Below are positions 7,656-15,358 of a stretch of DNA of 64,000 nt, piece after piece (within the stretch, counting starts at the first letter, position 1; every line of letters begins with the position of its first letter). Position numbers and translations under genes: made by a program. Source of the DNA: Pseudomonas nitroreducens (GTDB lineage Bacteria > Pseudomonadota > Gammaproteobacteria > Pseudomonadales > Pseudomonadaceae); the NCBI RefSeq assembly GCF_024170165.1, contig NZ_JALJXP010000002.1, forward strand, positions 62,001 to 126,000. Reading direction: 5' to 3'. Under the pieces are notes generated by a model. That model saw nothing but the letters and a program-made list of their open reading frames with translations. It searched no databases and had not been told where the DNA came from.

Positions 7656-7979
7656 CTACGGCGAGCTGGTCCGCGCCGTATCGGCAATGGCATTGCAGGT
7701 GGTGGGATTGAGGCAGTAGGTGATGTAGGTCGCCTGCTTGTTACAACCGCGCACGCCGATGGTGTATTCGGTGCGCTCCATGGCGCGGCGCACCTGGGTG
7801 ACCTTGCTCGACAGCACGCTGCTGGTGACCGACTCGCAGTTGAGTTCGAACTTCGCCCGCGATTCGGTGGCACTGATCGCGGCCTGCTGGTTCGAGGCGA
7901 GGAACTCTTCGTTGCTCATGCAACCGGACAACGCGGCGACAGCAGCCAGCACCGGCAGGGACAGCGGTGGACGTTTCAT
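7656..7979 (-). CDS. Small lipoprotein of unknown function
   Basis: 107 aa. The N-terminus MKRPPLSLPVLAAVAALSGC is a typical lipoprotein signal with lipobox L-S-G-C, giving a mature N-terminal Cys20 followed by Met-Ser. No Asp is present at +2, so outer-membrane sorting is likely. The mature part contains four further cysteines (NCES, GCNK and YCLNPTTC), suggesting two disulfides in the periplasm. No family is recognised. It converges with the membrane protein gene to its left. A ribosome site reading GAGAGCG precedes the ATG on the minus strand. Confidence 0.78.
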   Translation of the reverse strand: MKRPPLSLPVLAAVAALSGCMSNEEFLASNQQAAISATESRAKFELNCESVTSSVLSSKVTQVRRAMERTEYTIGVRGCNKQATYITYCLNPTTCNAIADTARTSSP

Positions 7980-8136
7980 GATGACGCTCTCCGTGTGGTT
8001 CCCCCGGTAGGGTCAGCTTCTGGAGTCTAGATCGCGCTGAAGGAAACGTCCGACGTGCAATCCGTCGGCTGTTACGGCGCAACGCCACTACGCTTCTACG
8101 CTCACCTCTGAGGGTATTGCAGTGGAGCGACGCGTG

Positions 8137-8415
8137 ATGAATCTCGACGACGATTTCGACCTCAGTGATTTCAACTTCGATGACCTGAACAGTGATGAGC
8201 TCAGCCTGGTTCCCCTGGAGCCCGCGGCACAACCTGCCGCACCGGCGCTGTCAGCCATGCCGCCAAGGCCGAAGGCTCAGCTCGACACCCGCCACGGCGA
8301 ACGCCGCTGCGGCAGCGACCGACGCCTGACCATCCGCTTCGAGGACGATCGCCGCCGGGGTGACCGGCGCGGCGGCCGGGTCGAAGACCCCTGGGCCAAG
8401 TCGGTGGACTTCTGA
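8137..8415 (+). CDS. Small highly charged protein, acidic N-terminus and Arg-rich centre
   Basis: 92 aa from the ATG at 8137; a GTG at 8122 in the same frame lies in the ribosome-site region (GTGGAGCG) and is less likely. The first 30 residues are strongly acidic (DDDFDLSDFNFDDLNSDE). A Pro/Ala linker follows, then an Arg/Asp-rich segment in which E-R-R / D-R-R triplets repeat (GERRCGSDRRL, DDRRRGDRRG), ending DPWAKSVDF. Such bipolar charge suggests a disordered adaptor or RNA/DNA-interacting peptide, but no known family or neighbour supports a function. GC3 is high, consistent with real coding. Confidence 0.65.
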   Translation: MNLDDDFDLSDFNFDDLNSDELSLVPLEPAAQPAAPALSAMPPRPKAQLDTRHGERRCGSDRRLTIRFEDDRRRGDRRGGRVEDPWAKSVDF

Positions 8416-8466
8416 GCAGCAGCTGCGCCAGGTGATTTGCCGAGGCTCGGGCTGAGCTGCTAGAAA

Positions 8467-8496
8467 GCGGTATCGCATTCAGATTTCCGATACCGC
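8467..8496. promoter_or_regulatory. Dyad abutting the LysR start codon
   Basis: Nine-bp perfect arms GCGGTATCG / CGATACCGC, separated by 12 nt, end one base before the ATG at 8498. The spacer contains the 9-mer GCATTCAGA overlapping the left arm; the same 9-mer occurs at 9397-9405 in the allE promoter. It is either an autoregulatory LysR operator or an mRNA hairpin that hides the translation start, as no standard Shine-Dalgarno is visible. Confidence 0.6.
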
Positions 8497-8497
8497 C

Positions 8498-9382
8498 ATG
8501 AGCGACAGTGATAAACCGAATACCCGTCTCTTTGATCTCGACCTGCTCCGCGCCATCGTCACGGTGGCCGACTGCGGCAGTTTCACCACGGCCGCCACGC
8601 GCCTGCATTCGACCCAGTCCACCGTCAGCCAGAAGATTCGCCGGCTGGAGGAAATGGCCGGACACCGCCTGCTCGAACGCGGCAACCGCGATGTATTGCC
8701 CACCGATGCCGGCGATACGCTGCTGGGCTACGCCCGGCGCCTGCTGGCATTGAATGACGAGATGGTCGAGGCGCTGTCCGGCGCCACCGTGGCGCTGACG
8801 GTGCGCATCGGCGTGCCGGACGACTTCGCCACCGGGCGCACCACCGAACAATTGGCCGCGTTCAACCGCCGCTATCCGCAGGTGAAGCTGGAGGTCACCA
8901 GCGGGCTGAGCCGTGACCTGTCCGCCAGCTACGACCGCGGCGAGCTGGACCTGGTGCTGCTCAAGCAGCGGCAGAACGCCCGCGAGGCGGTGGCCTGCTG
9001 GCCGGAGAAGACGCGCTGGGTGGACAGTGCGAAGAACGCCTGCATCGAGCTGGACCCACTGCCCATCGTCACCTTCCCGCCGCGCGGGGTGTACCGCGAC
9101 GAGATGATCGCCGCGCTGGAATCCATCGGCCGACGCTGGCACATCAGTTTCACCAGCTCGAGCTTGTCCGGCATCCAGTCGGCCATCGCCGACGGCATGG
9201 GCATCGGCCTGCTGCCGCAGCGCGCGGTGACGGCGGAGCACGCCGTGCTGCCGAAGAATATCGGGCTACCCTCGGTGGACGTGTTCGAGGTGGCGATGCT
9301 GCACCGGCCGGCGGTAGACCCGATGGTGAAGGAGCTGGCGCGGGTGCTGTCGCGGGTTCTGGCGCAGGACACGAAAGGCTGA
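8498..9382 (+). CDS. LysR-type transcriptional regulator, probably of allE
   Basis: 294 aa. The winged-helix DNA-binding domain occupies about residues 13-72 (LLRAIVTVADCGSFTTAATRLH, then STVSQKIRRLEE and LLERGNRDVLPTDAG). The C-terminal part is a periplasmic-binding-protein-like effector domain (VRIGVPDDFA, LDLVLLKQ and SAIADGMGIGLLPQRAV). It is followed in the same direction, after 187 bp, by the ureidoglycine aminohydrolase gene, so it is the likely regulator of ureide catabolism, although tandem rather than the usual divergent layout. A shared 9-mer in both promoters supports this. Its effector is unknown; an allantoin breakdown product is a reasonable guess. Confidence 0.9.
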   Translation: MSDSDKPNTRLFDLDLLRAIVTVADCGSFTTAATRLHSTQSTVSQKIRRLEEMAGHRLLERGNRDVLPTDAGDTLLGYARRLLALNDEMVEALSGATVALTVRIGVPDDFATGRTTEQLAAFNRRYPQVKLEVTSGLSRDLSASYDRGELDLVLLKQRQNAREAVACWPEKTRWVDSAKNACIELDPLPIVTFPPRGVYRDEMIAALESIGRRWHISFTSSSLSGIQSAIADGMGIGLLPQRAVTAEHAVLPKNIGLPSVDVFEVAMLHRPAVDPMVKELARVLSRVLAQDTKG

Positions 9383-9398
9383 GCGCCACCACCTTAGC

Positions 9399-9413
9399 AT
9401 TCAGAAATTGAAT
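9399..9413 (+). promoter_or_regulatory. Candidate LysR operator upstream of allE
   Basis: ATTCAGAAATTGAAT is a 15-bp dyad (ATTCA-N5-TGAAT) with the T-N11-A form preferred by LysR proteins. It lies about 155 bp upstream of the allE start and shares GCATTCAGA with the dyad in front of the LysR gene. Confidence 0.55.
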
Positions 9414-9569
9414 ACAGCGGATTCCAACATTTAATTTGTGCATGAACACGCCGCTGGATATCGTGGTTTCCAGCGACGGCCAGCGCACCGACAGCGCGCC
9501 GCTCTGCACCAATTGCTCACCACGGCGCCGCACGCGCCGGGCAGCAAGACAACAATGAGGAATTACCCC

Positions 9570-10406
9570 ATGGCCAAATCCACTTATTACGCGCCGCACG
9601 GCGGGCACCCGGCACAGACCGAGCTGCTCACCGACCGCGCCATGTTCACCGAAGCCTATGCCGTGATCCCCAAGGGCGTGATGCGTGACATCGTCACCAG
9701 CCACCTGCCCTTCTGGGACAACATGCGCATGTGGGTCATCGCCCGCCCGCTGTCGGGCTTCGCCGAGACCTTCGCGCAGTACATCGTCGAACTGGCGCCC
9801 CAGGGCGGCAGCGACAAGCCCGAGCAGGACATCAACGCCGAAGCGGTACTGTTCATCGTCGAAGGCGAGCTGACCCTGACCCTGCAGGGTGAAGTGCACA
9901 AGATGCAGCCGGGCGGCTATGCGTTCATTCCGCCGGGCGCCGACTACAAGGTGCGCAACACCAGCGGCCAGCACACCCGCTTCCACTGGATCCGCAAGCA
10001 CTACCAGAAAGTCGACGGCGTACCGCTGCCCGAAGCCTTCGTCACCAACGAGCAGGACATCGAGCCGAAGGTGATGCCGGATACCGAAGGCCGCTGGAGC
10101 ACCACCCGCTTCGTCGACATGGCCGATATGCGCCATGACATGCACGTGAACATCGTGAACTTCGAGCCGGGCGGCGTGATTCCGTTCGCCGAGACCCACG
10201 TGATGGAACACGGCCTGTACGTGCTGGAAGGCAAGGCGGTGTACCGCCTGAACCAGGACTGGGTCGAGGTGGAAGCCGGCGACTTCATGTGGCTGCGCGC
10301 CTTCTGCCCGCAGGCCTGCTACTCCGGCGGCCCCGGTCGCTTCCGCTACCTGCTGTACAAGGATGTGAACCGTCACATGCGCCTGACCCTGAACCAGCCG
10401 CACTGA
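9570..10406 (+). CDS. allE: (S)-ureidoglycine aminohydrolase
   Basis: 278 aa bicupin. The start at 9570 is preceded by ATGAGGAATT; an ATG at 9555 is possible. The enzyme hydrolyses (S)-ureidoglycine to (S)-ureidoglycolate and ammonia in allantoin breakdown. The N-terminal cupin spans about residues 60-135 (AVLFIVEGELTLTLQGEV). The C-terminal cupin at about 185-265 carries the Mn-binding set E208-x-H210-x3-H214 and Q248 (PQACYSGG), matching the known active site. Its length equals the family norm. No other allantoin gene is in the window, so the rest of the pathway lies elsewhere. A strong terminator follows. Confidence 0.93.
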   Translation: MAKSTYYAPHGGHPAQTELLTDRAMFTEAYAVIPKGVMRDIVTSHLPFWDNMRMWVIARPLSGFAETFAQYIVELAPQGGSDKPEQDINAEAVLFIVEGELTLTLQGEVHKMQPGGYAFIPPGADYKVRNTSGQHTRFHWIRKHYQKVDGVPLPEAFVTNEQDIEPKVMPDTEGRWSTTRFVDMADMRHDMHVNIVNFEPGGVIPFAETHVMEHGLYVLEGKAVYRLNQDWVEVEAGDFMWLRAFCPQACYSGGPGRFRYLLYKDVNRHMRLTLNQPH

Positions 10407-10454
10407 GTGGCAGGTTCGGCCGGGAGCTGACTCAGCCTCCCGCAGCGACAAATG

Positions 10455-10487
10455 AAAAACCGGCGCCCAGGCGCCGGTTTTTCTTTT
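10455..10487 (+). terminator. Terminator after allE
   Basis: A 13-bp perfect stem AAAAACCGGCGCC / GGCGCCGGTTTTT with a tiny loop is followed by CTTTT, 48 bp after the allE stop. It is nearly symmetrical and could act in both directions. Confidence 0.93.
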
Positions 10488-10589
10488 GGTATCGCCCCAC
10501 GCCGTGACCCGCCTCGCATGGCAAGCGACGCTCAGTCTGCTAAAAAGTCTGGCTGAATGACGTTTCGCAGTCGCCGAGGAAATTTGCAC

Positions 10590-11111
10590 ATGGAAGTCCG
10601 GTTCTTGCCGCAGACCGAGTTCGACAACGTCCATTTCTACCGCGCCGTCACCCTGCTGATCCTGCTGGCGATGGCCATCTTCACGCTGATCAAGATGTTC
10701 AGCGGCGTCGTGCCCCTGTTCTCCGCCCTGCCCTTCTGCCTGCTGCTGCTCGGCGGGCGCTTTGCCGTGGAGTGGCAGCGGGTATCAAGGGCCGAACCGG
10801 CGTTCATCGACAAGGGTGAGCTGGTGCTGTGCGGCAAGGACAGCCACCGGCTGATCGCGCTGGAGAAGATCAGCTCGGTGCGCACCCGCCACAGCCTGTT
10901 CATGGTGCGGCGCTATCGCTCCTGGTCTGAGCACCTGGCATTCGTGGAATTCACCCTGGATAGCGGCGAGCGCGTTTCGACCCTCGCCGAAAGCGCGGTC
11001 TTCGAGCTGCCGGCGGCCTCGGGCACACTGGCGGCAGTCGAAGCGAGCATCCTCGCGGCGAAGGTGAAGCGCCAGGGCGCCGAGACGGGCGCCGCCAGCA
11101 GCAGTCGATGA
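10590..11111 (+). CDS. Small membrane protein with cytoplasmic PH-like tail, unknown function
   Basis: 173 aa from the ATG at 10590, after GAGGAAAT; the frame is open back to 10557. Two hydrophobic segments at about residues 19-38 (AVTLLILLAMAIFTLIKMF) and 41-58 (VPLFSALPFCLLLLGGRF) form a hairpin. A soluble region of about 110 residues with alternating hydrophobic and charged positions follows (ALEKISSVRTRHSLFMVRRY, HLAFVEFTLDSGERV), resembling the beta-rich layout of small bacterial PH-like or DUF304-type membrane proteins. No specific family is claimed. It converges with the CAP-domain gene, with 4 bp between the two stops. Confidence 0.72.
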   Translation: MEVRFLPQTEFDNVHFYRAVTLLILLAMAIFTLIKMFSGVVPLFSALPFCLLLLGGRFAVEWQRVSRAEPAFIDKGELVLCGKDSHRLIALEKISSVRTRHSLFMVRRYRSWSEHLAFVEFTLDSGERVSTLAESAVFELPAASGTLAAVEASILAAKVKRQGAETGAASSSR

Positions 11112-11115
11112 CGGC

Positions 11116-11964
11116 TCAGGGCGAGCCGAACATCGCCGTCCAGTAGATGCCCGCGTCGCTCTTCGGGTCCGCCGCGTAGGCCGCGCCCAGCTCGCTGTAT
11201 TGCGGGTTCATCAGGTTGGCGCAATGGCCGGGGCTGGCCAGCCAGCTGTCCACTACCTTCTGTGCGTTGCCTTGGCCGGCAGCGATGTTCTCGCCGATGC
11301 GCTGGCCGGCGTAGCCGTCCAGTTCGGCGCGGTCGCCCGGTGTGCTGCCATCCCGGCCCTTGTGGTCGAAGTAGTTGTTGTTGGCCATGTCGCGGCTGTG
11401 GGCTTCGGCGGTGCCGCCCAGGGTGGCGTTCCAGCTCAGCGCAGCAGCCGGGCCGAAGGCCTGCCCGCCGCACTGGCGAGCTTTGCCCCGTGCACTGTTG
11501 ACTGCCTGCAGCAGCTGTTGCCCTTCGGCTTCCCAGGTGCCCAGCTTGGCCTGCAGCAGCGGTCGGCCCAGCAGGATGCGCCAGTCATCGCCCTCGCGCT
11601 TGATGCCGACATCGACGAACTGCGGGTCCAGCAGTACCTGGCAGAAACTCTCCTGCAGCGCCTTCATGGCCGCCGTCACGTCGCGCGGGCCGGTGAGGCT
11701 GAGCATGCGCACACTGCTCATCGGGTAGCCGGTCTGGTTCAGCGCGGCCTTCCACTCCCCCGCCGAAGCCGGCAGCGCCAGGCGCGGGTCCGGCGACAGC
11801 GGCGGCAGCACCTGGGAGGCCTGGCCGCCGCAGGACTGCACGTCGCCGCGATAGGCGTTGATCGCTTCGAGCAGTTGGTCCTGGTCGGCCGCGCTGGCGC
11901 TGGCGGCGGCCAGCAGGCCGAGCGACAACAACAGGCTACGCGGAAGGAACGACGGGCTGGGCAT
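11116..11964 (-). CDS. Secreted CAP-domain protein with two repeats
   Basis: 282 aa from the ATG at 11964, which gives a proper signal peptide (FLPRSLLLSLGLLAAASASA); longer starts upstream would bury it. The mature protein has two related halves, each opening with a similar motif: LLEAINAYRGDVQSCGGQ near residue 31 and LLQAVNSARGKARQCGGQ near residue 150. The second half is a full CAP (SCP-like) domain with AHSRDMANNNYFDHKG, GENIAAGQ and SPGHCANLMNPQYSELG. The first half lacks these signature residues and is degenerate. Cysteines in each half may pair in the periplasm. CAP proteins act as lipid/sterol-binding or protease-like modules; the role here is unknown. Confidence 0.85.
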   Translation of the reverse strand: MPSPSFLPRSLLLSLGLLAAASASAADQDQLLEAINAYRGDVQSCGGQASQVLPPLSPDPRLALPASAGEWKAALNQTGYPMSSVRMLSLTGPRDVTAAMKALQESFCQVLLDPQFVDVGIKREGDDWRILLGRPLLQAKLGTWEAEGQQLLQAVNSARGKARQCGGQAFGPAAALSWNATLGGTAEAHSRDMANNNYFDHKGRDGSTPGDRAELDGYAGQRIGENIAAGQGNAQKVVDSWLASPGHCANLMNPQYSELGAAYAADPKSDAGIYWTAMFGSP

Positions 11965-12197
11965 GGATGGCTCCGATGGTCGATAAGGGCTCAATGATGC
12001 GGGATTTCTCGGCATTTGGCTGCGGCCTGCGCACTTGGGTTCCCTCCGTGGAAAAACCCGGCAACGTTTGCCCCATCCGGCCTGCGGAGAATCTCCGGGC
12101 CGCCTGACATAGGGCAAGGGAGCTTCCGACTGCGATTGCCGGTCCAGCGCCGTCAGGGACAATTCAGCTACCTGAACGAATTCGGATAGCCCGAAAG

Positions 12198-13646
12198 GTG
12201 GGCATCGTGCTCAAACCGTTGCAAGTTTTCGCCCTGACCTTCCTGCTCGCCGTGCTCGCCACAATGCTGGCCGGCTGGCATATGCTGCAGATGAAGCAGG
12301 ACGCCCTGATGTACGCCCGCGCCAGCGGCAACAACACCCTGCTGCTGGTGGAGCGGGAATTCCATCGCGACCTCGACGTCCATGCGCAAACGCTGCAGAC
12401 CCTCGCCAACGTCATCACCGGCCCCAGCACGCCAGACATGACCCAGCAGGTCCTGCAGGAGCTGGTGCAGGGCCACGCGGCGGGTGCGCTGCAGTCCGGC
12501 ACGCTGGTCGTTACTGACGCCCAGGGCCAGTTGCTGGTGGACCTCAACCACGCCGGTGAAACCCGCCGCGACCTCTCCGGCCGCGAGTACTACACCACAC
12601 CGCGCGATCATCCGGGACGCCTCTACCTCAGCCATCCATTCCTCCCCTCCTACCCCGGGTCAGGGCCGAGCATCGCGCTCAGCCGCGCCATCGTCGGCAA
12701 GGACGGCCAGTTCCTCGGCGTGGCGGCGGCGATCAAGGACCTGCACCACCTCGACGCCTTTGTCCGTGATCTCGACCTGGGGCAGCGCGGTGTGGTCTCC
12801 ATTCGCCTGCTCGACGGCACGCCGCTGACGCAGTGGCCACCGCAGCATCCGATGCACCCGGACGAAAGCGCCACCTTCCGTGACTTCGTCGCCTCCGGGC
12901 GGGCCGAAGCGATCGACGAAAGCATCGGCGGCACCAGCGCCCACTGGCGCGGTTACCGGCGCATCGGCGATTACCCGGCGGTGGTCTCGGTGGAGTTGTG
13001 CCGCGAAGAAATCTTCCACACCTGGACCGGGCGCACCTGGATCACCGCCGGCCTGCTGCTGGCGATCAATGCGGCGACTATCTACTTCGCCTTCCGCCTG
13101 ACCCGCCACCTGAAGCGCCGCAATGCCAAGGAAAACCGCCTGCGCCTCCAGGCCGATACCGACCCGCTGACCGGCCTGCACAACCGTCGCTGGTTCGATC
13201 AGAAGGCGCAGCGCGAATGGCAGCGCCGCCGCTCCGCAGACGGCAACCTGGCAGTACTGATGATGGATATCGACCAGTTCAAGGCCTACAACGACCACTA
13301 TGGCCACCCGCGCGGCGACCTGGCGCTGATCAACGTCGCGCACCTGGTGCGCAAAGGCTGCCGCCGCGAGGAAGACGGCGCGGCGCGCTACGGCGGCGAG
13401 GAGTTCGTGATGATCCTCCCCGGCTGCGACAGCGCCACCGCCGCGCAGGTCGCCGAGTCGATCCGCCGCGAGGTGGAGGAAACCGCGCTACCCCACGAGC
13501 AGAGCCAGCGCGGCGTGGTGACCCTCAGCATCGGCGTGGCCAGTACCTCGGACACCCCGGCGCAGAGCCTGCAGGAGCTGATCGATGCGGCGGACGCCAA
13601 CCTCTACAAGGCCAAGGAAGCCGGACGCAACCGGGTGGTGGCCTGA
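12198..13646 (+). CDS. Membrane-bound diguanylate cyclase with Cache-type sensor
   Basis: 482 aa, GTG start at 12198 (a second GTG is at 12207). It synthesises c-di-GMP from two GTP at the inner membrane. Transmembrane helix 1 lies at about residues 7-28 and helix 2 at about 278-298, enclosing a roughly 245-residue periplasmic double-Cache sensor with SGREYYTTPRDHPGRLYLSHPF. The cytoplasmic GGDEF domain (about 318-480) has the active-site loop G399-G400-E401-E402-F403 and an intact inhibitory I-site R-E-E-D five residues before it, so product feedback is expected. No phosphodiesterase partner is adjacent and the ligand is not deducible. Catalytic residues are all present, so activity is likely. 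Confidence 0.93.
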   Translation: MGIVLKPLQVFALTFLLAVLATMLAGWHMLQMKQDALMYARASGNNTLLLVEREFHRDLDVHAQTLQTLANVITGPSTPDMTQQVLQELVQGHAAGALQSGTLVVTDAQGQLLVDLNHAGETRRDLSGREYYTTPRDHPGRLYLSHPFLPSYPGSGPSIALSRAIVGKDGQFLGVAAAIKDLHHLDAFVRDLDLGQRGVVSIRLLDGTPLTQWPPQHPMHPDESATFRDFVASGRAEAIDESIGGTSAHWRGYRRIGDYPAVVSVELCREEIFHTWTGRTWITAGLLLAINAATIYFAFRLTRHLKRRNAKENRLRLQADTDPLTGLHNRRWFDQKAQREWQRRRSADGNLAVLMMDIDQFKAYNDHYGHPRGDLALINVAHLVRKGCRREEDGAARYGGEEFVMILPGCDSATAAQVAESIRREVEETALPHEQSQRGVVTLSIGVASTSDTPAQSLQELIDAADANLYKAKEAGRNRVVA

Positions 13647-13653
13647 AAGACGG

Positions 13654-13947
13654 TCAGCGCGGCTGCATGACCTCGACTTCCTGGATGTCGAAATCGCGGC
13701 GCAGGTACTCCATGCGCCGCTCATGGAACTCGCGCATGTGCGGCAGCGAGGAGTGGATGGCCAGATGTTCGCGGCTCTGCCAGACCTCGAAGAAGGTGAA
13801 CAGGGTCGGGTCGCTGGCGTCGCGCAGCATGTGGTACTGGATGCAGCCTTCCTCGGCGCGGCTGGGAGTGAGGTAGGTACGGAACAGGTCCTCGAAGACC
13901 TGGGATTTTTCCGGAAGGGTGTGGGCCTGGAGGGTGAAGGCGTACAT
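13654..13947 (-). CDS. ygiN: Antibiotic biosynthesis monooxygenase (ABM) family protein, YgiN-like
   Basis: 97 aa from the ATG at 13947; the upstream extension to 14025 lies in the promoter region. It is a dimeric ferredoxin-like ABM fold: FTLQAHTLPEKSQVFEDLF, then SRAEEGCIQYHMLRDASDPTLFTFFEVW with the conserved Y-x-L...F-E-x-W, then SSLPHMREFHERRMEYL. In E. coli ygiN is the neighbour of mdaB and has quinol monooxygenase activity. Here it is divergent from mdaB, which supports the same quinone-cycling or redox-stress role. An AGGATT-N4-AATCCT dyad (13971-13986) lies between the two starts. Confidence 0.85.
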   Translation of the reverse strand: MYAFTLQAHTLPEKSQVFEDLFRTYLTPSRAEEGCIQYHMLRDASDPTLFTFFEVWQSREHLAIHSSLPHMREFHERRMEYLRRDFDIQEVEVMQPR

Positions 13948-13970
13948 CGAATGGGCTCCGGGTGGACGAA

Positions 13971-13986
13971 AGGATTGCCTAATCCT
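13971..13986. promoter_or_regulatory. Dyad between ygiN and mdaB
   Basis: AGGATT-GCCT-AATCCT is a perfect 6-bp dyad 24 bp upstream of the ygiN start, in the 165-bp divergent promoter region. It is a candidate operator for a shared redox regulator; no regulator gene is adjacent. Confidence 0.35.
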
Positions 13987-14112
13987 GACGCAAATCAATC
14001 CTCTGCATTCTTGATTCTCACGCACGGATCATTTGTCCGAGAACGGGTTTTTCTTCCCTGTCCCGGTCGATATTCTGCCGCCATCGAATTTCTGACTGAC
14101 GGAGCCCACTCC

Positions 14113-14706
14113 ATGAAAAAGATCCTGCTGATCAATGGCGGCAAGCAGTTCGCCCACTCCGAGGGCCGCTACAACGCGACCCTGCATGAAGCCGCCATCG
14201 CCCATCTGGACCGCGCCGGTTTCGACGTGAAGGAAACCTTCGTCGACGGCGGCTACGACATCCAGGAAGAAGTGCAGAAGATGCTCTGGGCCGACGTCAT
14301 CGTGTACCAGATGCCCGGCTGGTGGATGGGCGCGCCCTGGACCGTCAAGCAGTACCTCGACGAGGTGTTCACCGCCGGCCACGGCAGCCTCTACGCCAAC
14401 GACGGCCGCACCCGCTCCGACGCTTCGCAGAAGTACGGCAGCGGCGGTCTGCTGCAGGGCAAGCAATACATGATCTCGGCCACCTGGAATGCGCCCCGGC
14501 AGGCCTTCGACGACCCGACCGATTTCTTCGAGGGCAAAGGCGTGGACGCGGTGTACTTCCCGTTCCACAAGGCCAACCAGTTCCTCGGCATGAGCGCGCT
14601 GCCGACCTTCCTCTGCGTGGACGTGATGAAGCGCCCGAACATCGAGGGCGATGTGCAGCGCTACCAGCAGCACCTGAGCGAAGTATTCGGCGCGTCGCAG
14701 GCCTGA
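14113..14706 (+). CDS. mdaB: NAD(P)H:quinone oxidoreductase MdaB
   Basis: 197 aa from the ATG at 14113. It is a flavodoxin-like FAD enzyme performing two-electron reduction of quinones, which avoids semiquinone formation. The N-terminal strand-loop KKILLINGGKQF, then MLWADVIVYQMPGWWMGAPWTVKQYLDEVF and the KYGSGGLLQGKQYMISATWNAP block are typical of MdaB / modulator of drug activity B. The length equals the E. coli protein. It is paired head-to-head with ygiN. No terminator is seen; REP elements follow directly. Confidence 0.93.
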   Translation: MKKILLINGGKQFAHSEGRYNATLHEAAIAHLDRAGFDVKETFVDGGYDIQEEVQKMLWADVIVYQMPGWWMGAPWTVKQYLDEVFTAGHGSLYANDGRTRSDASQKYGSGGLLQGKQYMISATWNAPRQAFDDPTDFFEGKGVDAVYFPFHKANQFLGMSALPTFLCVDVMKRPNIEGDVQRYQQHLSEVFGASQA

Positions 14707-14716
14707 TCGACCGAGC

Positions 14717-14806
14717 GCAGGAGCGGACTCCGTCCGCGATCGCTTGCCGCCGGCACGTTCTCCATCTGGGCGAGGTCCATCGCGGATGAATCCGCTCCTA
14801 TGCGCG
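14717..14806. repeat. Inverted pair of diverged REP units
   Basis: GCAGGAGCGGACTCCGTCCG at 14717 and ATCGCGGATGAATCCGCTCC at about 14780 are REP-like palindromes in opposite orientation, about 35 bp apart, downstream of mdaB. Confidence 0.7.
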
Positions 14807-14825
14807 TCCCACCCTGGCAGCGGCC

Positions 14826-14902
14826 TGTAGGAGCGAGCTTGCTCGCGAACCGCCCAGCGCCGAAGGCGACGGTGAATCCGTTCGCGAGCGAGCTCGCTCC
14901 AA
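14826..14902. repeat. Second inverted REP pair
   Basis: TGTAGGAGCGAGCTTGCTCG at 14826 and TTCGCGAGCGAGCTCGCTCC at about 14880 face each other across about 30 bp. Together with the pair at 14717 this makes four REP units in the 288-bp mdaB-ppiC gap. Confidence 0.8.
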
Positions 14903-14994
14903 GATTAAGCCCGCCGTCAGGCGCCCGACATTGGGTTCGTCAGCGGAATCGGCTAGGCTTCGCCCTTTCCTACTGCCTGTTCAGGAGTTATCCC

Positions 14995-15276
14995 ATGGCC
15001 CGTGCATCCGCCCGTCACATCCTGGTTTCCAGCGAAGCCAAGTGCAATGAACTGAAAACCGCTATCGAAGGCGGCGCCGATTTCGCCCAGGTGGCGCGCG
15101 ACAACTCCACCTGCCCGTCCGGCCGCAGCGGCGGCGACCTGGGCAGCTTCCGCCCGGGCCAGATGGTTCGCGAATTCGACCAGGTCGTGTTCAGCGCCCC
15201 GCTGAATGTCGTCCAGGGTCCGGTGAAGACCCAGTTCGGTTACCACCTGGTGGAAGTGACCAGCCGCGAGGACTGA
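14995..15276 (+). CDS. ppiC: Small parvulin-type peptidyl-prolyl isomerase
   Basis: 93 aa, ATG at 14995 after AGGAG. The whole protein is one parvulin domain: SARHILVSSEAKCNELKTAI, FAQVARDNSTCPSGRSGGDLG, PGQMVREFDQVVFSAP, and the closing VKTQFGYHLVEV. This matches PpiC of E. coli (93 aa), a cytosolic cis/trans prolyl isomerase with no signal peptide or chaperone extension. It is a single gene with its own promoter region, because REP elements separate it from mdaB. Confidence 0.95.
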   Translation: MARASARHILVSSEAKCNELKTAIEGGADFAQVARDNSTCPSGRSGGDLGSFRPGQMVREFDQVVFSAPLNVVQGPVKTQFGYHLVEVTSRED

Positions 15277-15358
15277 TCCGCTTCGCCCGCGCCGCCCTTC
15301 TCTGACGGGGCGGCGCCTGCTCTGCTTCCCACTGCGCTTCCCGCGCGAGTCCCCTGCG

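Noticed and set aside
14717-14902. Regularly placed palindromes as a possible CRISPR array
   Set aside because: Units alternate in orientation and differ in sequence, spacers are uneven, and no cas gene exists in the window. They are REP elements.
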